Positions 35,806-48,300 of a DNA stretch of 64,000 nucleotides are shown here, in pieces (the stretch's first letter is position 1; each line of letters starts with the position of its first letter). The position numbers and the translations under genes are program-made. The notes under the pieces were generated by a model that was not told the DNA's origin, searched no databases, and worked only from the letters and a program-made list of their open reading frames with translations. Source of the stretch: Brienomyrus brachyistius. Lineage: Eukaryota > Chordata > Actinopteri > Osteoglossiformes > Mormyridae. The stretch is from contig NC_064538.1 of the NCBI RefSeq assembly GCF_023856365.1, positions 10,200,435 to 10,264,434 of the forward strand. The letters are read 5' to 3'.

Positions 35806-38089
35806 CACACACACACACACAATATATTGCCAAAAGTTTTGGGACACCCCTCCAAATTATTGAATTCAGGTGTTCCTATCACCTCCATAGCCACAGGTGC
35901 ATAAAATCAAGCACCTAGGCCTGCAGACTGCTTCTACAAACCTTCCTTCATTTGCAAAGGAATGGAACCTAGAGAACTTCATGGAATGGGTTTCCATGGC
36001 CGAGTAGCTGCATCCAAGCATTACATCACCAAGTGCGATACAAAGCGCTGGATGCAGTGGTGTAAAGCACGCCGGTGTTCTGACGAGTTCAGCCACCTAT
36101 CTAGACTTGCTATCGGTTAGGGTTAGGGCTATCGATTATCACTACCGGTAGTCTAACTGAACAAAGTGGCTCAACTCGACAGAACACCAGCACTGGTCTG
36201 TAGAGCAAATCACCCTTCTCTGTCTGGCATTTCAATGGAAGAGTCTGGGTTTGGCGGTTGCCAGGAGAACGACATTGCCTGACTGGATTGTGCCAAGTGT
36301 AAAATTTGGTGGAGGAGAGATTATGGTGTGGGGTTGTTTTTCAGGGGTTGGGCTTGGCTCCTTGACTGGCCTGCACAGAGCCTTGACCTCAACCCGGTAG
36401 AATATCTTTGCGATGAATTAGAGTGGAGACTGTGAGCCAGGCCTTCTCGTCCAACATCAGTGCCTGACCTCATAAATGCTCTCCTGGAAGAATGGTCAAA
36501 AATTCCCATAAATACACCCTTAAGCCTTGTGGACAGCCTTCCCAGAAGAGCTGAAGCTGTTATAGCTGCAAAGGGTGGGCAAACCTCATATTATGTATAT
36601 ATTAAGAATGGGATGTCATAAAATTTTGTGTGTAAAGGCAGGTGTCCCAATACTTTTGGCAAAACAATGTATGTGCAAATTGTACATAATGGAGTTGATA
36701 CAGCAAATGATTTCTGATTAAGATTAAGATCTTACAAAGTCAGATATCCTACTTTCAAACTAAAGTCAGGGTAACAACCTGAACTGATCATAATTTTCTA
36801 GCAAAGTAAGTCTCTTAGGACAGTTTTAGCCTCAGATTTTTATGGCTTTGGTTAATTGAAGCCATATAAACAGGTCTGACTCTTTAAACATGGAAGTGAG
36901 AAAGGCTCTCTCGCATAAGATTTTTATCTATAGTGATCTTGCCTCTGACAGGAAGGAGCCACAGATGATGTCATCATTATGTTGCTGGGCAACAAAAATG
37001 ACAGCTTCAAACGAGAAGTCCCTCTCCATGAGGGGGAAAGATTAGCTAAGGTATGATGACATACTAACATCTGTCAACTTCAGCTACCGGATTTTATAGA
37101 CCATAGCATGTATACAGAGTCTTTGGTTAATGTCTGAATATTTCATAGTATTATCACTATTGCTAAACTTTTAATAAGGTTATTTAATTTTTACAGAAGC
37201 TTACAGGTGATTTCATCAGTTTCTGCCCCGTTTTTCCCTGAACAATATAAATTCAGTAGGGTATTTCCAGATACACTTAAAATTTTTATGGTTAGTCATT
37301 AGGGACTGACGACAGACCACTGATTTTCCATTGAACTGACCAAGGAACTACTATAAATATCAACAGAAAACAGTTAAGGTCTTTATGAAAAAACTGACTC
37401 TGAACTACAGACAGAAAGCTGTTTACTGTTCAGTTCTTCTTCTTCATAAGAGAAACAGAAGCCAATATTGGTTGTAGCCACATTGAAAATAGCAGATCTT
37501 ACTACCACACAGCAAATGACCTACAAAACTCTCCACAGTAACCATGTAAATGCTAATTTCGGACACTATTTCCGATCTAAGTATTTGCGCAAGGCAGACT
37601 GCAGCACGTATTCTTTGGTCGGGTTGGCTCATGATATCGTTGCTGTATATTGAGCAATATGAGGTCCTGACATTGTTTACTGGATATATTTCTTTTAAAG
37701 GAGTACCGGATTAAGTTCATGGAGTGTAGCGTTGCCACTGGGGAGAATGTGACGCTCTCAATGGAAACTTTGGCCCGGTATGTCCCTTGGCAAATCTATG
37801 ATTAGGACCCTTAATTAGTATAAATGACTGTCACTAATTTAACTTACAGTATCACTGTTATTGCACTATAGAGATTATAATGTGAATGCCACTTAATTTT
37901 CTTGCATTCAGATGCGTCCCCACACCTAATGCCCATTTGCATTTTGCATACTGCTACAGCAGAACTTTCTGCTCTCACGCTTCCTGTTTCTGTGCCGCCA
38001 GGATGCTCAAGCAGCAGACGGATCAGAAGGAAGAAGCACCGTTGATATTGCGCAAGGAGCAGCCGAAGCAAAGATCAGGCTGTTGCTGA
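18749..38089 (+). CDS. rab44: RAB44-like large Rab GTPase with giant repeat exons
   Basis: Eight coding exons join in frame: 18749-22339, 22655-22766, 23935-34641, 34868-34949, 35405-35519, 36952-37050, 37701-37777, 38002-38089 (14,871 nt, about 4,956 aa). Residues 10-16 hold RRMGSTR, like the human RAB44 N-terminus, and the motif recurs near residues 149, 335, 901, 1031 and 1138. A degenerate EF-hand (about 1178-1198) precedes a canonical loop [12 protein letters not shown]. The acidic repeat region covers about 1297-4019. The C-terminal Rab domain (about 4769-4956) has P-loop [22 protein letters not shown] and ECSVATG, and ends RSGCC for geranylgeranylation. Known large Rabs act in Ca2+-linked granule and vesicle traffic of blood cells; this role is inferred. 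Human RAB44 is about 1,021 aa, with coiled coil where this protein has repeats. The position after cdkn1a supports orthology. Confidence 0.9.
24121..25920 (+). repeat. rab44: 30-copy 60-bp coding array in rab44
   Basis: Thirty consecutive units of exactly 60 bp run in register with the reading frame, each encoding 20 residues of the form [20 protein letters not shown]. The four-residue slot is DVET, EEEK or DVEK; the remaining codons are almost invariant, with one silent change (ACT for ACC near 25759) and a few G/E or K/E swaps. The protein is highly charged, rich in E, K and D. Because 60 is divisible by 3 and no unit contains a stop in the other frames, long shadow open frames exist on both strands; these are artefacts. 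Confidence 0.97.
26040..27980 (+). repeat. rab44: Degenerate 36-bp (12-codon) coding array in rab44
   Basis: The translation is a run of diverged 12-residue blocks around a consensus like AEILNKDQDSEE, for example [24 protein letters not shown] and [12 protein letters not shown] in succession near the right end. Blocks vary widely and some have small insertions or deletions, so this looks like the older part of the array from which the 981-bp units were built. Confidence 0.8.
27981..32285 (+). repeat. rab44: 981-bp higher-order coding repeat in rab44
   Basis: Four complete 981-bp units begin at 27981, 28962, 29943 and 30924, and a partial fifth runs from 31905 to about 32285, where similarity ends. 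Each unit encodes 327 residues composed of about 27 of the 12-residue blocks. Units differ at only a few percent of positions. Variant sharing is mosaic: units 1 and 4 share VHLLNKDW, units 2 and 5 share VYLLNKDR, while other sites group 2 with 4. Confidence 0.96.
35731..35821 (+). repeat. Compound microsatellite (TG)n(TA)n(CA)n
   Basis: Alternating TG, then TA, then CA dinucleotides run for about 90 bp in a rab44 intron. The tract is self-complementary overall (TG against CA arms around TA) and abuts the left end of a Tc1-like element. Confidence 0.9.
35823..36666 (+). mobile_element. Internally deleted Tc1/mariner element
   Basis: Terminal inverted repeats ATTGCCAAAAG...GGGACACC at the left and GGTGTCCCAA...TTTTGGCAA at the right flank transposase-derived sequence. 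Segments such as TTGGCGGTTGCCAGGAGAAC and CTGGCCTGCACAGAG are typical of a common teleost Tc1 family. Most of the 5' half of the transposase and part of the 3' half are missing, so no intact product is encoded. A smaller element is nested inside at 36074-36188. It lies in the intron between 35519 and 36952 of rab44. Confidence 0.88.
36074..36188. mobile_element. Nested 115-bp inverted-repeat element
   Basis: Left arm 36074-36096 (GGTGTTCTG...CAGCCAC) and right arm 36166-36188 (GTGGCT...CAGAACACC) are inverted repeats of 23 bp with two mismatches. They interrupt the Tc1 transposase sequence. The interior holds two tandem TTAGGG units at about 36117-36129. No clear target duplication was found and the superfamily is unknown. 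Confidence 0.65.
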
Positions 38090-40250
38090 TTCGCTCATAG
38101 AAATGCCATCCGAAGCACACAGCTTCTTTTGTATTGTACACATACCTGTATAAACAAATTATAAAATGCCATATAATTCAGGTTTTTCTGTCATGGAAAA
38201 CCACAGAAAATAGACAAAGATTACAAACAAATGGGACATTCACGAAATCCTACTGCGAGCATCAAAACATCACCCTAACTGTACAAAAACTACGTGACTA
38301 TGAAATATGTGAATGTTTTCTGCAGATAACAGTAACAGTGGCCAAGAGGAAGCCACCAATCCTGGCCCAAAGGTTCATGTTTGCAATTCATAAAAGTACA
38401 ATTATTGCACAACCATTCCGTCATTTTCACTATTAAACTTTATCAATACCTTAAGAAATGGGTCATTAGCTTTCTTGCATAAATAAGTAGAAGCTCATCT
38501 CTGGCTCACTGAAGCAGTCAGGACCTCCAAAGAAATGCCAACAGTGTTTAAAATGCTGTTATTTTCTAAAACAGACCCGATACTCTATATCTGTAATTTG
38601 CCAAATGTTCCTCAGCTTTACATGATACTCAAAACAATGTACATAAAAATATCTATTAAACAATTTAAAAAAATGGTGTACTTTTTTTTTTTAAGTAAAC
38701 CTGCCATACTTGCAGCAGGAGTAGGATCGCGTAGGAAATTGTTCACATTTTGTTTTTATTCAGCTCAGATGCAACTGCTATTTACTATTAACAAAGTCCA
38801 GCAGTGCATTGACGGTCTGAACCAACGGGGAACTGATTTCTTTGAGATATCAGAACCATCAACTGCCTTGCATTCTGGTTAATGTAGCACATAGGGTGCA
38901 GTGAGACTTTAGCCCTGGAGACTGACCCTGGAATCACAGAGCACAAACTCATAAACTACGAGGCAGTTTTGAGATGTCAGTTTGCCTAATTCTACCTAAT
39001 CGCCTGAGGAAACTTAAATCCAGTGGGTTTACTAACCTGCAAGACTGTGGCTCAGATTCTTCAGGTGTGTGATGCAACAGAGATGGAGGTTAAAAAACAG
39101 GCACCTTCGGCCAGTGATTGGAGCTGTACCATTTCTTTTGCAATGTTACATTCAGCTACCTCCCTTTTACTCCCCACGTCATTCGCTACCTTTCACAACT
39201 TAGATAGTATCCCATACCTAATATCTGCATCAGTCTTACTGACCTCTTACTATCTGAACACATGCTATCTTACAATTTTGCTCAATGTCATTTGCACTAT
39301 GTGTTATGTCTTTGCATTTTGCCTGTGTGTTCGTATCCTTGACCTAATTGTCTATATGCTAAATAGTTTTCCCCGGGGATCAATAAATTTGGTAACACTT
39401 TCTATGAAGCTCTCATTTATAATGCATTATAGATACCTTCAAGATGCATTACAAGGCATCTATATTGCATTATTACAGTTAGTATAAAATTAATAAAGCA
39501 TTATGACATTTTCTATTGACAGTCATAAGTTATTATAGTGTTGATTATAATACTTAATAAGCTCCATCATCATAACTGCGCTACCAAATCTACATAAGAC
39601 ATTACTGCTGCGTCAAAACTCCTCCTAACATTATGAGAGGGCAGAAAGAACAACCTGTGTTTGTTAGGAAACCTATAGATCAGTCAGTGTTTCCGGAGGG
39701 ACTCACACTGTATACCTGTGCACCTGCAGAGAGAAAAGTTTGGAAAGAAAGGCTCCGCTGGGATTTCTCAGCAAACAAATAAAACAAAAGAACACTCCAC
39801 TCATGGTTAAGACACTGGAGATGCAACTGGTTATCAACTTGTCAAATTATGTTAGATCTCAACAACTGATTTCTTGCCCAAACTTGAAAAACTACCTGCT
39901 CAAAACTGAAGGAACACCTCAATTATCTTCTTCATTTGGAAGTAAAATTAGGCTGATAACCTTCAACGATAAACAACAAAAATATTGCTTCATTTTAAAT
40001 TAACATTTTTAAACTACACATCTCATTCTCATTTTATTCAATATCCCAGCCATCAAAACAAATATTTACAAATACAATGTGGCCTTTTTTGTTGTGCAGT
40101 CTTATGTTGCCGAAACGGGCACATAAAGACATTTTCCAGGAGTCACCCTCCACTATTTCTGCCACTTAGTGCTGGCCCCTCAAAATGCATTTTTAAGAAT
40201 GTTTGTGGGAAGCAGAAGTGAAATTTAGAAAAAGAAACCCCCTCATGCTC
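38090..40250. other. rab44 3' flank and intergenic region
   Basis: No further exon is recognised after the rab44 stop. ATTAAA at 38432-38437 is a possible poly(A) signal. A LINE tail with CCCCGGGGATCAATAAA occurs at about 39280-39388. It is followed directly by an inverted-repeat element candidate, TTTGGTAAC at 39388 to CTACCAAA at 39588. Confidence 0.45.
39388..39588. mobile_element. Possible MITE with TTTGGTA termini
   Basis: The segment starts TTTGGTAACACTTTC and ends GCTACCAAA, with AT-rich interior. The start resembles a frequent fish MITE. The right terminus is diverged, so the call is tentative. Confidence 0.35.
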
Positions 40251-40254
40251 CGTT

Positions 40255-40342
40255 AGCTGCAGGCTCCGCCTTCTTCCTTTTCATGATATGCCTTATGTTC
40301 TGATGGCCAGAGGTGACTTCAGAGGAAACAAACATTAACCAG
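40255..40342 (+). promoter_or_regulatory. cd53: Candidate cd53 promoter and leader exon
   Basis: A TATA-less segment carries TCTTCCTTTTC (reverse complement GAAAAGGAAGA) and CAGAGGAAAC, both with the GGAA core of PU.1/Ets sites used by leukocyte-specific genes. It ends in a consensus donor ACCAG|GTAAGA at 40342. The next acceptor is CAACAG at 42324, opening the exon that contains the cd53 start codon. The link is by position and splice signals only. Confidence 0.45.
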
Positions 40343-41619
40343 GTAAGAATGTCTTATTGATCATTCCCGCAAAAGATTGACGGCAGAGTGATAAGTGAGA
40401 TCTAAATTTTAGCTTTTACATGTTTTGTTCTTTGGAACCTGTGGGCGACGTGTCTGTTTGTTTTTGGGCTGTCAAGAGTCACATTCTTGCCTTAAAAAGC
40501 CTCGTGCTTTATATATTTATATATTGCATGAACGTTGGCGAAGCTGAACTATTGCCGCTTCCTAAGTTTCAGACGTCACTAACGCTTCAAGTCCATCTTT
40601 ATTACTCTAAAGCTGTGTTTTGTTTTCAGTGAAAACTTGATAACAGTGTGCTGTTAATAGCTCATACTTTTGAAGTATTATTTAAATTAGTTTTAGCAAG
40701 TATTACGGTTAACACAATGCAGTATTCTTTAGGTAGCCCTGATGCTGAACCTTTTCGATTTACTTTCAAGAATGAAATAAGCCTGTAATACCAAGAGGCT
40801 CCTGGTAATAAAATCGGGTTTTTTTGAGGGGGTTGTACGAAAGATAGCAATTTTTAACCACAACAGATCACATTCAGGTCAGGAGACCTGTTTTGACAAG
40901 ATATAAGCAAATCACATGAAAATAAAAAATCACCAAAAAATAGGGAAGTTGATCTGTTTGCAGTAAAACATTAAAAACGTTAATAAGATTTCAAAGAAGT
41001 TGATAAATAGTAGCTTGGAAAGAAGGCCTGCCGCCTAGACTGCTGGTATTGTGTCACAGACTAGGAGTGACTCATGATTAAAAGTTTCAAAATTGGGTTT
41101 CACAGAAAGTTATGGTCTTGTTTGTTTAGGCACCAGTATACAACTTTTTAGTGTGGTAGGAAGGAGGGTTTCTAGCACGTATCTACATGCTGGTTGTTCC
41201 CTTGTCCTAAAACCTTTCTGTTATGGTCAGGTACCAGAATAAGGGTTTTGTTGTTGCAGAATAGAAATCATTTGATGGGTGTACAGAGGTAATAGGATTG
41301 TTCTCATTCTGGTTGCATGTTTAATTGGTTGAACTGGAGCTGAATTATTAGATATGTAGGTCTCTGATTGTGCAGCATTACAAAAAGTTGTTGTATTGTT
41401 TGAAGATTAAAAATGTATGAAGCATGCTTCTTTTGCCAGTTGTTGTTGCAGGTTTTTTCTTTCTATAAAAATGTATTTAAAGAGACCTTCCCCGTGACTC
41501 CAGTCCTCCACTACTGTGAATACAGCCATTAAAATGCAATATGAATTTCTCAGCCAGAAATTGCGTAGAACATGGATGTATCAATATTCGTTTTCTACAA
41601 GGTTGCGGTGCCTCTAGAA

Positions 41620-41812
41620 CAGGGGTGGGCAATCTTATGCGCAGAGGGCCGGTGTGTATGCAGGTTTTTGGGATAACCTTTAGGTCAACTGTTCAAACCC
41701 AGGTGTGAGGACTCTTCATCTAATCAGTCTCCTAATTAGTAAACTAATTAGGAAGTTACGGTGAAAATCCACATATACACCAGCCCTTTCTGGATAAGAT
41801 TTCCCATCCCTG
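41620..41812. mobile_element. hAT-like MITE in cd53 intron 1
   Basis: A 193-bp element has inverted ends CAGGGGTGGGCAATCTTAT and ATAAGATTTCCCATCCCTG. The interior includes GGGCCGGTGTGTATGCAGG, typical of a common fish non-autonomous hAT family. The flanking 8-mers do not match well, so the target duplication is lost or eroded. Confidence 0.65.
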
Positions 41813-42369
41813 GTGTAGAGTCTATCCTAGGCAGCATAGGGCATGGATGGGGTGGCTTTTTCTGTTTAGCTGAAGGAAATCCACACATCACAGGCAGGAT
41901 GGGTGATATGCATGTTTTGATGAGACAAACAGCAAACCGATCCTCTGCTTATCGTTTTCAGAATTTTCTTTTAATGCATAGGAAATAGGGTGATGTTAAG
42001 CTAAATGTGTCAGTTAAAGATGAATTCCACACAAAATTAACTTTGTCATTTGTTTTTAGCTTTGTCAGCATTTATCGGTTTATATTTCCAGCTCTGCCGC
42101 ACCCTGAAATGCGTATAAGAGAAGCTGTACAGGAAGTTAGAAATGGAAACTTCTGAACAGGAACAGGAAGTGCAGTCCGTTTTCGTGCTGCCTAGCATGA
42201 CACATGATTGTTTTTCTAAAGGCAGGTTTTTGACCCACACTGGTGTGAGTGTTTAGAGCTATATAGATCTTTGTGAGATGTGATGTATGAACTGTAAGTT
42301 ATATTGACCTCTCTCTCTCAACAGGGCATAAAAGTGTTCTTTTGTCGGACTGAGCACCAGTCAATAACA

Positions 42370-45300
42370 ATGTCTCAGAGCTGCCTGAACTGTCTCAAGT
42401 ACACAATGTGTGCAGTCAACTTTCTCTGCTGGGTAGGCTTCAGTGTCAATCTCATTTAAACAATGTCATTTTTTGCTTCACAAATCTTTTCTGATTGCCA
42501 TTCAGTCAATTACAATAGGTTCCACTGGAATCCACTTCATTGTAGTCTCTAAGGTGTGGAAGCCAGGACATTTACTGCATGAATGTGCTACTGACCTATG
42601 CAGATGCCTTTTTTAGCCAAATTCCAAGTTTGCTAAGTACTGTATATTCAACGTGCCAAGTGAAATAGCATTCATGTCAGTATATCAGTTTGTATTTATT
42701 TTGCCAGGGTTTTCTGCCCTGCATTCTCCATGGAATATTTAATAGATAGTTTGTTGCCAAGAACTTGAAAGACACTTAAGTTTTTGACGAGGAATACGCT
42801 TCTTTCACATTATGCTTACTGTGCCACAATACATAGACTAAATGTTCAGTTATGTTCTCACTCCTGCTTGTTGCCTTTGAATTATGTTATGGGGAATGTG
42901 TTCATTTATGGCCTCTTCTCTCTCTGTGTCAGTTGTTTGGAACAATCGTCCTTGGCTTCGGGGTCTACCTGATGATGTACTCCAAGTTCTCTTCGTTGAT
43001 CCCAACCGTCCCCTCCATGAATCTAGCCAGTGGCCTAGTGATCATCGGCACTATTGTGACCTGCATCTCATTCCTGGGTTTCCTGGGTGCCCTCAAAGAA
43101 AATCGATGCCTTCTCTTATCTGTGGGTGTCCCCGCTCTTGTCTCGTAATCTCTTCTGTGGGTTTCACTGGCCGTTTCTCCTTGACTGTCCATATTCTTGT
43201 GGGTTCGCCCCACTGGTTACTTCATCCTGTCTGGTGTGTCACAGTTCTGCCACATTTTACAGGGTCTATATTGAACAACATTATCATAATCATACTGTTT
43301 TTCTTGGTGAGGGTTGCCATGGCAGCATCTTGAACAGGTCAGACCAGATCATCTTTCCAAGAATACAAATTCTATGACCTAGATGCCACATTGTAAGCAT
43401 AATCTGTTTGAGAATGTTGGCATAGTGGGGGAGTTTGCATGCTTCAGAGATCAATAGATGTATGTCACCTAGAGCATGAGCTCCCGTTGGTGCTTTTTAA
43501 GGCCAGCAGGTCTGTGGAGATTGGCCAGACAAACTATCATTTGATAATAGCTGCCATGAAAGGTACCAAGCAAAACCAAAGTGCTGTGCCGGGAATAGGG
43601 TTGTTGGGACCCTGGAGGTGGTGTAACCCACCAAGGCTTAGAGGGAAGCGGCTGTGTACAGCCGGTTTGTTAGCCCACCACCTGCAAGGTGAACAGTGGG
43701 ACTCTGGTATTGGGAGACGAAAAGACGCATAACAGATCAGCCTGTTTGTCATTTGTCACCTCAGATGTACATCCTGTACTTCAAAATATGCTTCTCTCCA
43801 CTTCACCTTCTGCTTTTTCTTTCTGTCATCTTTCACTCCACGGATGATGGTTCACAGTCATTTCTTTTTCAAGCTTCACTACATTGTGACTGTTTCTGAG
43901 TCAGTACAATACTGAAATTTGCATGAACATCTACCGGGGACTGGTCAGCCCCCGGCCGTCTAGGGTCCTAGGGGCCCTGGCCCCAGGGACGGATTATGGA
44001 CCGGGCTAGCGGGACCGCTGCCCAGGGGCCCTTGAATTGTGGTGGTGGTGGTGGTGGTGGTGGTGGGGGGGGGGGCCCTCACAAACATTTTGCCCAGGGG
44101 CCCACACAACCCATAATCCGTCCCTGCCTGGCCCTGGCTAATACAGGTGTGGCCGCTCCCTCCTCCCCCGGCTGGAGTGGGGCCGTGGCTGTCATTGTGA
44201 CGTGGGGCCCCAGCTCTTCCGTGCTCTTCGGGGGCTGCGGACGTCCTGGTCCTCCTGGGCCTGTCCCTGCTAACCTCTGGCTCGTGTGGGGTCTGGCTGC
44301 GTCCTCCCACCCTTGCTATTTAGTACATTGCATGTTGAAAACACACACACACAACACACGCACACAACACACGCCCAACACACGCACACAAGCCCGCAAC
44401 ACGTCTACACAACTGAGCACGCATGTACATATACTTGCATGCACCGATCCAAGCACACACTAAGATTTTATATGTGTATTATAATATTATATTTGTATTA
44501 CTTTCTATATTCTTTATTTTTGTTTGTTCCTGAATTTATCCATTTCTGCGCTTCTTTCAGATGCTGTTGATCTATTGCCTTTATTTTCTCCTTCCCTCTC
44601 CTTTACAGATGCAGCAATTGGAGATCGTGTTTTCTACTCTACTCATATCACTCCTGACTTATGTTTCTCACTTACTCCTTTTTTTGTTCTTTTCTTTTAT
44701 TTCTTTTTCTTCTCCCTCCTAATCTTGGAAGAAGACTCGGCATCGGCTTGTCATCTTTCTTGCTCTCCAGTTATTTCCCAAATCTTATGACTGGGACAAT
44801 GTGACTTGGCCCATCTCTGGCACTTAACCATCTCTCTATTTGACTCTCCCTGCCGGCCCCTGGAGGATGGGCTCCCCCTTTGAGTCTGGTCCCTCCCAAG
44901 GTTTCTTCCTTCTAGGGAGTTTTTCCTTGCCACTGTCACCTATGGCTTACTCACTGGGGGCTTTGGGTGAGGATGCTGTAAAGCGCTTTGAGACAATGTA
45001 ATGTTGTGATAATGCGCTATATAAAATAAATTTGTTTGTTGTTGTTTGTAATCTGTCCCTCCTCTTCGGCCAGCTCAGCCACTGCAATATTTCACATGTG
45101 CTAAAAATGAAATAAATAGATAAAATAAAAAGAAATCATTCAACATGAGGGGCCCATACAGAGTTTATAGAGCCCCTCATGGTAAAGTAAACATGGTTGG
45201 CACAGCAGTGCATTCAGACCATGATTTGCATGAACATTTGAATATCTCTCTCAGTCTGATGTGATTCTGTCATCGCTGAGAGATTTGTTTCTTTGGTGTT

Positions 45301-48300
45301 TGCAGTTTTTCATCTTGCTCTTCATCCTAATGATGGCTGAGCTGTCTGTGGCCTGTCTTCTGCTGCTGCATGAGAAAAAGGTGAGTTGATTGTGTGTGTG
45401 TGTGTGTGTGTGTGTATTCCATACCTGTACAAAACATACAGCGACTGTGTTTGACAAAACAGTCTAAATGCTTGAAACATACTTATATATGGGTTCTGCA
45501 AGTATTTGAACTGTATCTCATGAAGTATTTTAATGTTTGATTTTTACATGGGAAAATCATATTTTATTATTGAACGCTATACGATTTAAAACATTGTTAA
45601 CTTTATAAAAACATGGCGATGGCAATAAGCATAAATTAACCAGTGGGGACTGACCTTAGATATTCCATCCATCCTCTAACTGTATATCTTGGATAGAGTC
45701 ATGGGGGACAAGAGCCCTTCCCAAGCAGTGTAGGGCACGAGGCTGTGCTGCACCCTACACACCTACCCGTCCATCACAGTGCACACATACTGCCGACAGT
45801 TTAGAGTCTAACTGCGCGCCTTTGGAAGCCAGGGAACTGAGGGTGATCAGACAGGACTAAACTAGTTTTATTTAGGTGTTTTATGTATCAGCTTATGCAT
45901 GAGCATAAATGGGAAGTTAATGGAATAGTTAACTCTCTCAGGCATTGTAGGCATGTTTAAATGTGTATCTGCACTTTAGTTTTAGCATTTTTCTTTATTT
46001 CACCTGCTTACCATATACATTTCATTTTTTTTTTTAATCGGTCTGGGGATCCATATTTAGTTGTTATTTATTAATCTACAAATGCTATACACATATCTGC
46101 ATATGATAGAAATACCCACCATGCTATAATATTTATTTTTCCTGAACCGTGCTTGAAAATGTATTAATTCTGATTGCAGGCAGTTGAATTGCAGTAGACA
46201 GTCATATTGTGTTTTTCCTCTGCAGATCGACACATTCATCGAAAATGACTTAAATAAAAGTCTGAAACAAGCTTTAACAAATAAGAATGAAACTAATGAC
46301 TGGGACAAAATACAGGAATTAGTAAGTCCAAATTATAATTATAATGTCAATCAACTTTTTACTTTCACTGTTATTTTGCAAATTTTATTAGTTCAATTTG
46401 GTAAATAAGTTGTATTTATATTTTATAAAATAAATATTCTAAGCAAGCATTTATATTACCAGACTGAAACTATATTTAATTAATTGTTTTCTAATTCCTA
46501 ATTAGTGATGTGGATTGATAGTCATAAACATAGATTTTTCTGATATCATCTTGTAAAAAGATTTTAAAATGATAACTTGTTTCACAATGTTTTATATACA
46601 ATCATTACGTAGTTATGATATAATTAAGAAGTATCATTTGCTTCTCAGCAAGCATTTTTATAAAGTGTGACAAGCATAAACTTTGATGGAACAAATTATG
46701 CTTTCACACAACATTTCTACTATAAGAACAAAAATTCTGCACCTTCACAGAAAAAGGATGAGCCTGCATTGCATGTTGATTTTGCTGTTTGCAGTTTCAG
46801 TGCTGTGGTGTTTACAATGCAACTGACTGGGGTGATAATGTTCCTCACTCCTGCTGTTCGATTTCCGACTGCAAGAATAAACCACCCTTCTGGGAAAAGG
46901 TAATACAGGCAGATCTCACCATCATGACCTTCAGTTCTAGATTTTAAACTCATTTGGTCTTTAATTTGCAGAGAATGATTTGTCTGATTTATATGATTTT
47001 TTTTTCTTTGAATCTTTCTCCTGCTCAAATTCTTCCCAAAGTTTCTTCCCTTTTCATTTGTATGTTAACTTGAGCATGAATCCTATAATCCCACATTTCC
47101 CCAAATGTGTTCTTCAGGCGCTCTTACAACAAAGGTGTACAAGTTTTTGAGGGATGGTATCACACACATATGCAAAAATGTCATCAAATTAAACAACTAT
47201 TATCAAATTCATGATAAAATTGAATAAACTGCAAAATGAATCATATTTAAGTTTGCAGGAATTTTTTGGCAGTTATATCTGTACAGATGTAGTGCATTTA
47301 AATATTTTGCAAGAATGGATTGCAAAATTAGCAAAATATTCTTTAAAATATTTTAAAGAAATTTGGAATCCCAAAATTATAGATGTCTTTACATATGAAT
47401 CTTGTTCAACATGAATTGTGAAGTTACAAATCTTAAATCGGTTGCACATTTTAAGCTAATTAATGACATGCAAAATATATGGTTACAAGTGACTGTCCAA
47501 TAAAATGTCATGGATCACACCCTTAGAGAGCTTATCATCCTCAATTGGACAAATAATAGATTTGATAATAGATAAATAATGGAGTGTCAATACTATGTCC
47601 GTGCTGGTAATGTGATGTCCCTGTCTGCCTGCCCCCCCCCCCCAGGGCTGCTACACAAAACTGAAGGACAATTTTGAGAATAACCTTCTGACAATTGGGG
47701 CCATTGTGATCGTCATGTGCATCGTCGAGGTACAACAGGCCTCCTCAAAACACTTCTACATTCACACCAGTTCCAAACCATATTCATACAGTATTCAGCC
47801 TTTGGCTTAGTTAATGTCACAGGTTGTGGTCTTTATGAAATTAATTATATGCTAAATAATCATAGTATTGCAAAATCTAAGCATACTCGTGGTTAAGATA
47901 CAATTTAAAACAAATTGTTATAGAAGTTCTGTAGAATATCGTTCCATGCAGCATAATCACTGTTGCACAATGCTGAATGGAGACCCACTATGTGAATGTG
48001 AATATCATAATTTTCAGAAAATTGTTATATAAAGTTAAATTATCAGCCACAGGACAATCAAGAATACATTTTCCAGATGTTCAAATTAAGATCAGATGGT
48101 ATTGTGTCCATCCTACCATTGCTGACAGCGAACCAAATGTCACATAAGAGGGTGATATTTGGGTGATATTTGATATGTGACCTACCATTTACCTGACGCA
48201 TTGCATATTTTCAGATTTCCATAGAGGACGTAGGATTTCCCATAAAATACTATTAGCAAATTCAGAAGTTCCATAAACAAATCAAATATCTCCCCCAAAT

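Noticed and set aside
36117..36129. Interstitial telomere repeat
   Set aside because: Only two TTAGGG units; they are part of a small inverted-repeat element rather than a telomeric tract.
38535..39487. Open frames of 115 and 154 codons downstream of rab44
   Set aside because: AT-rich, no family resemblance, and the second runs into a LINE tail.
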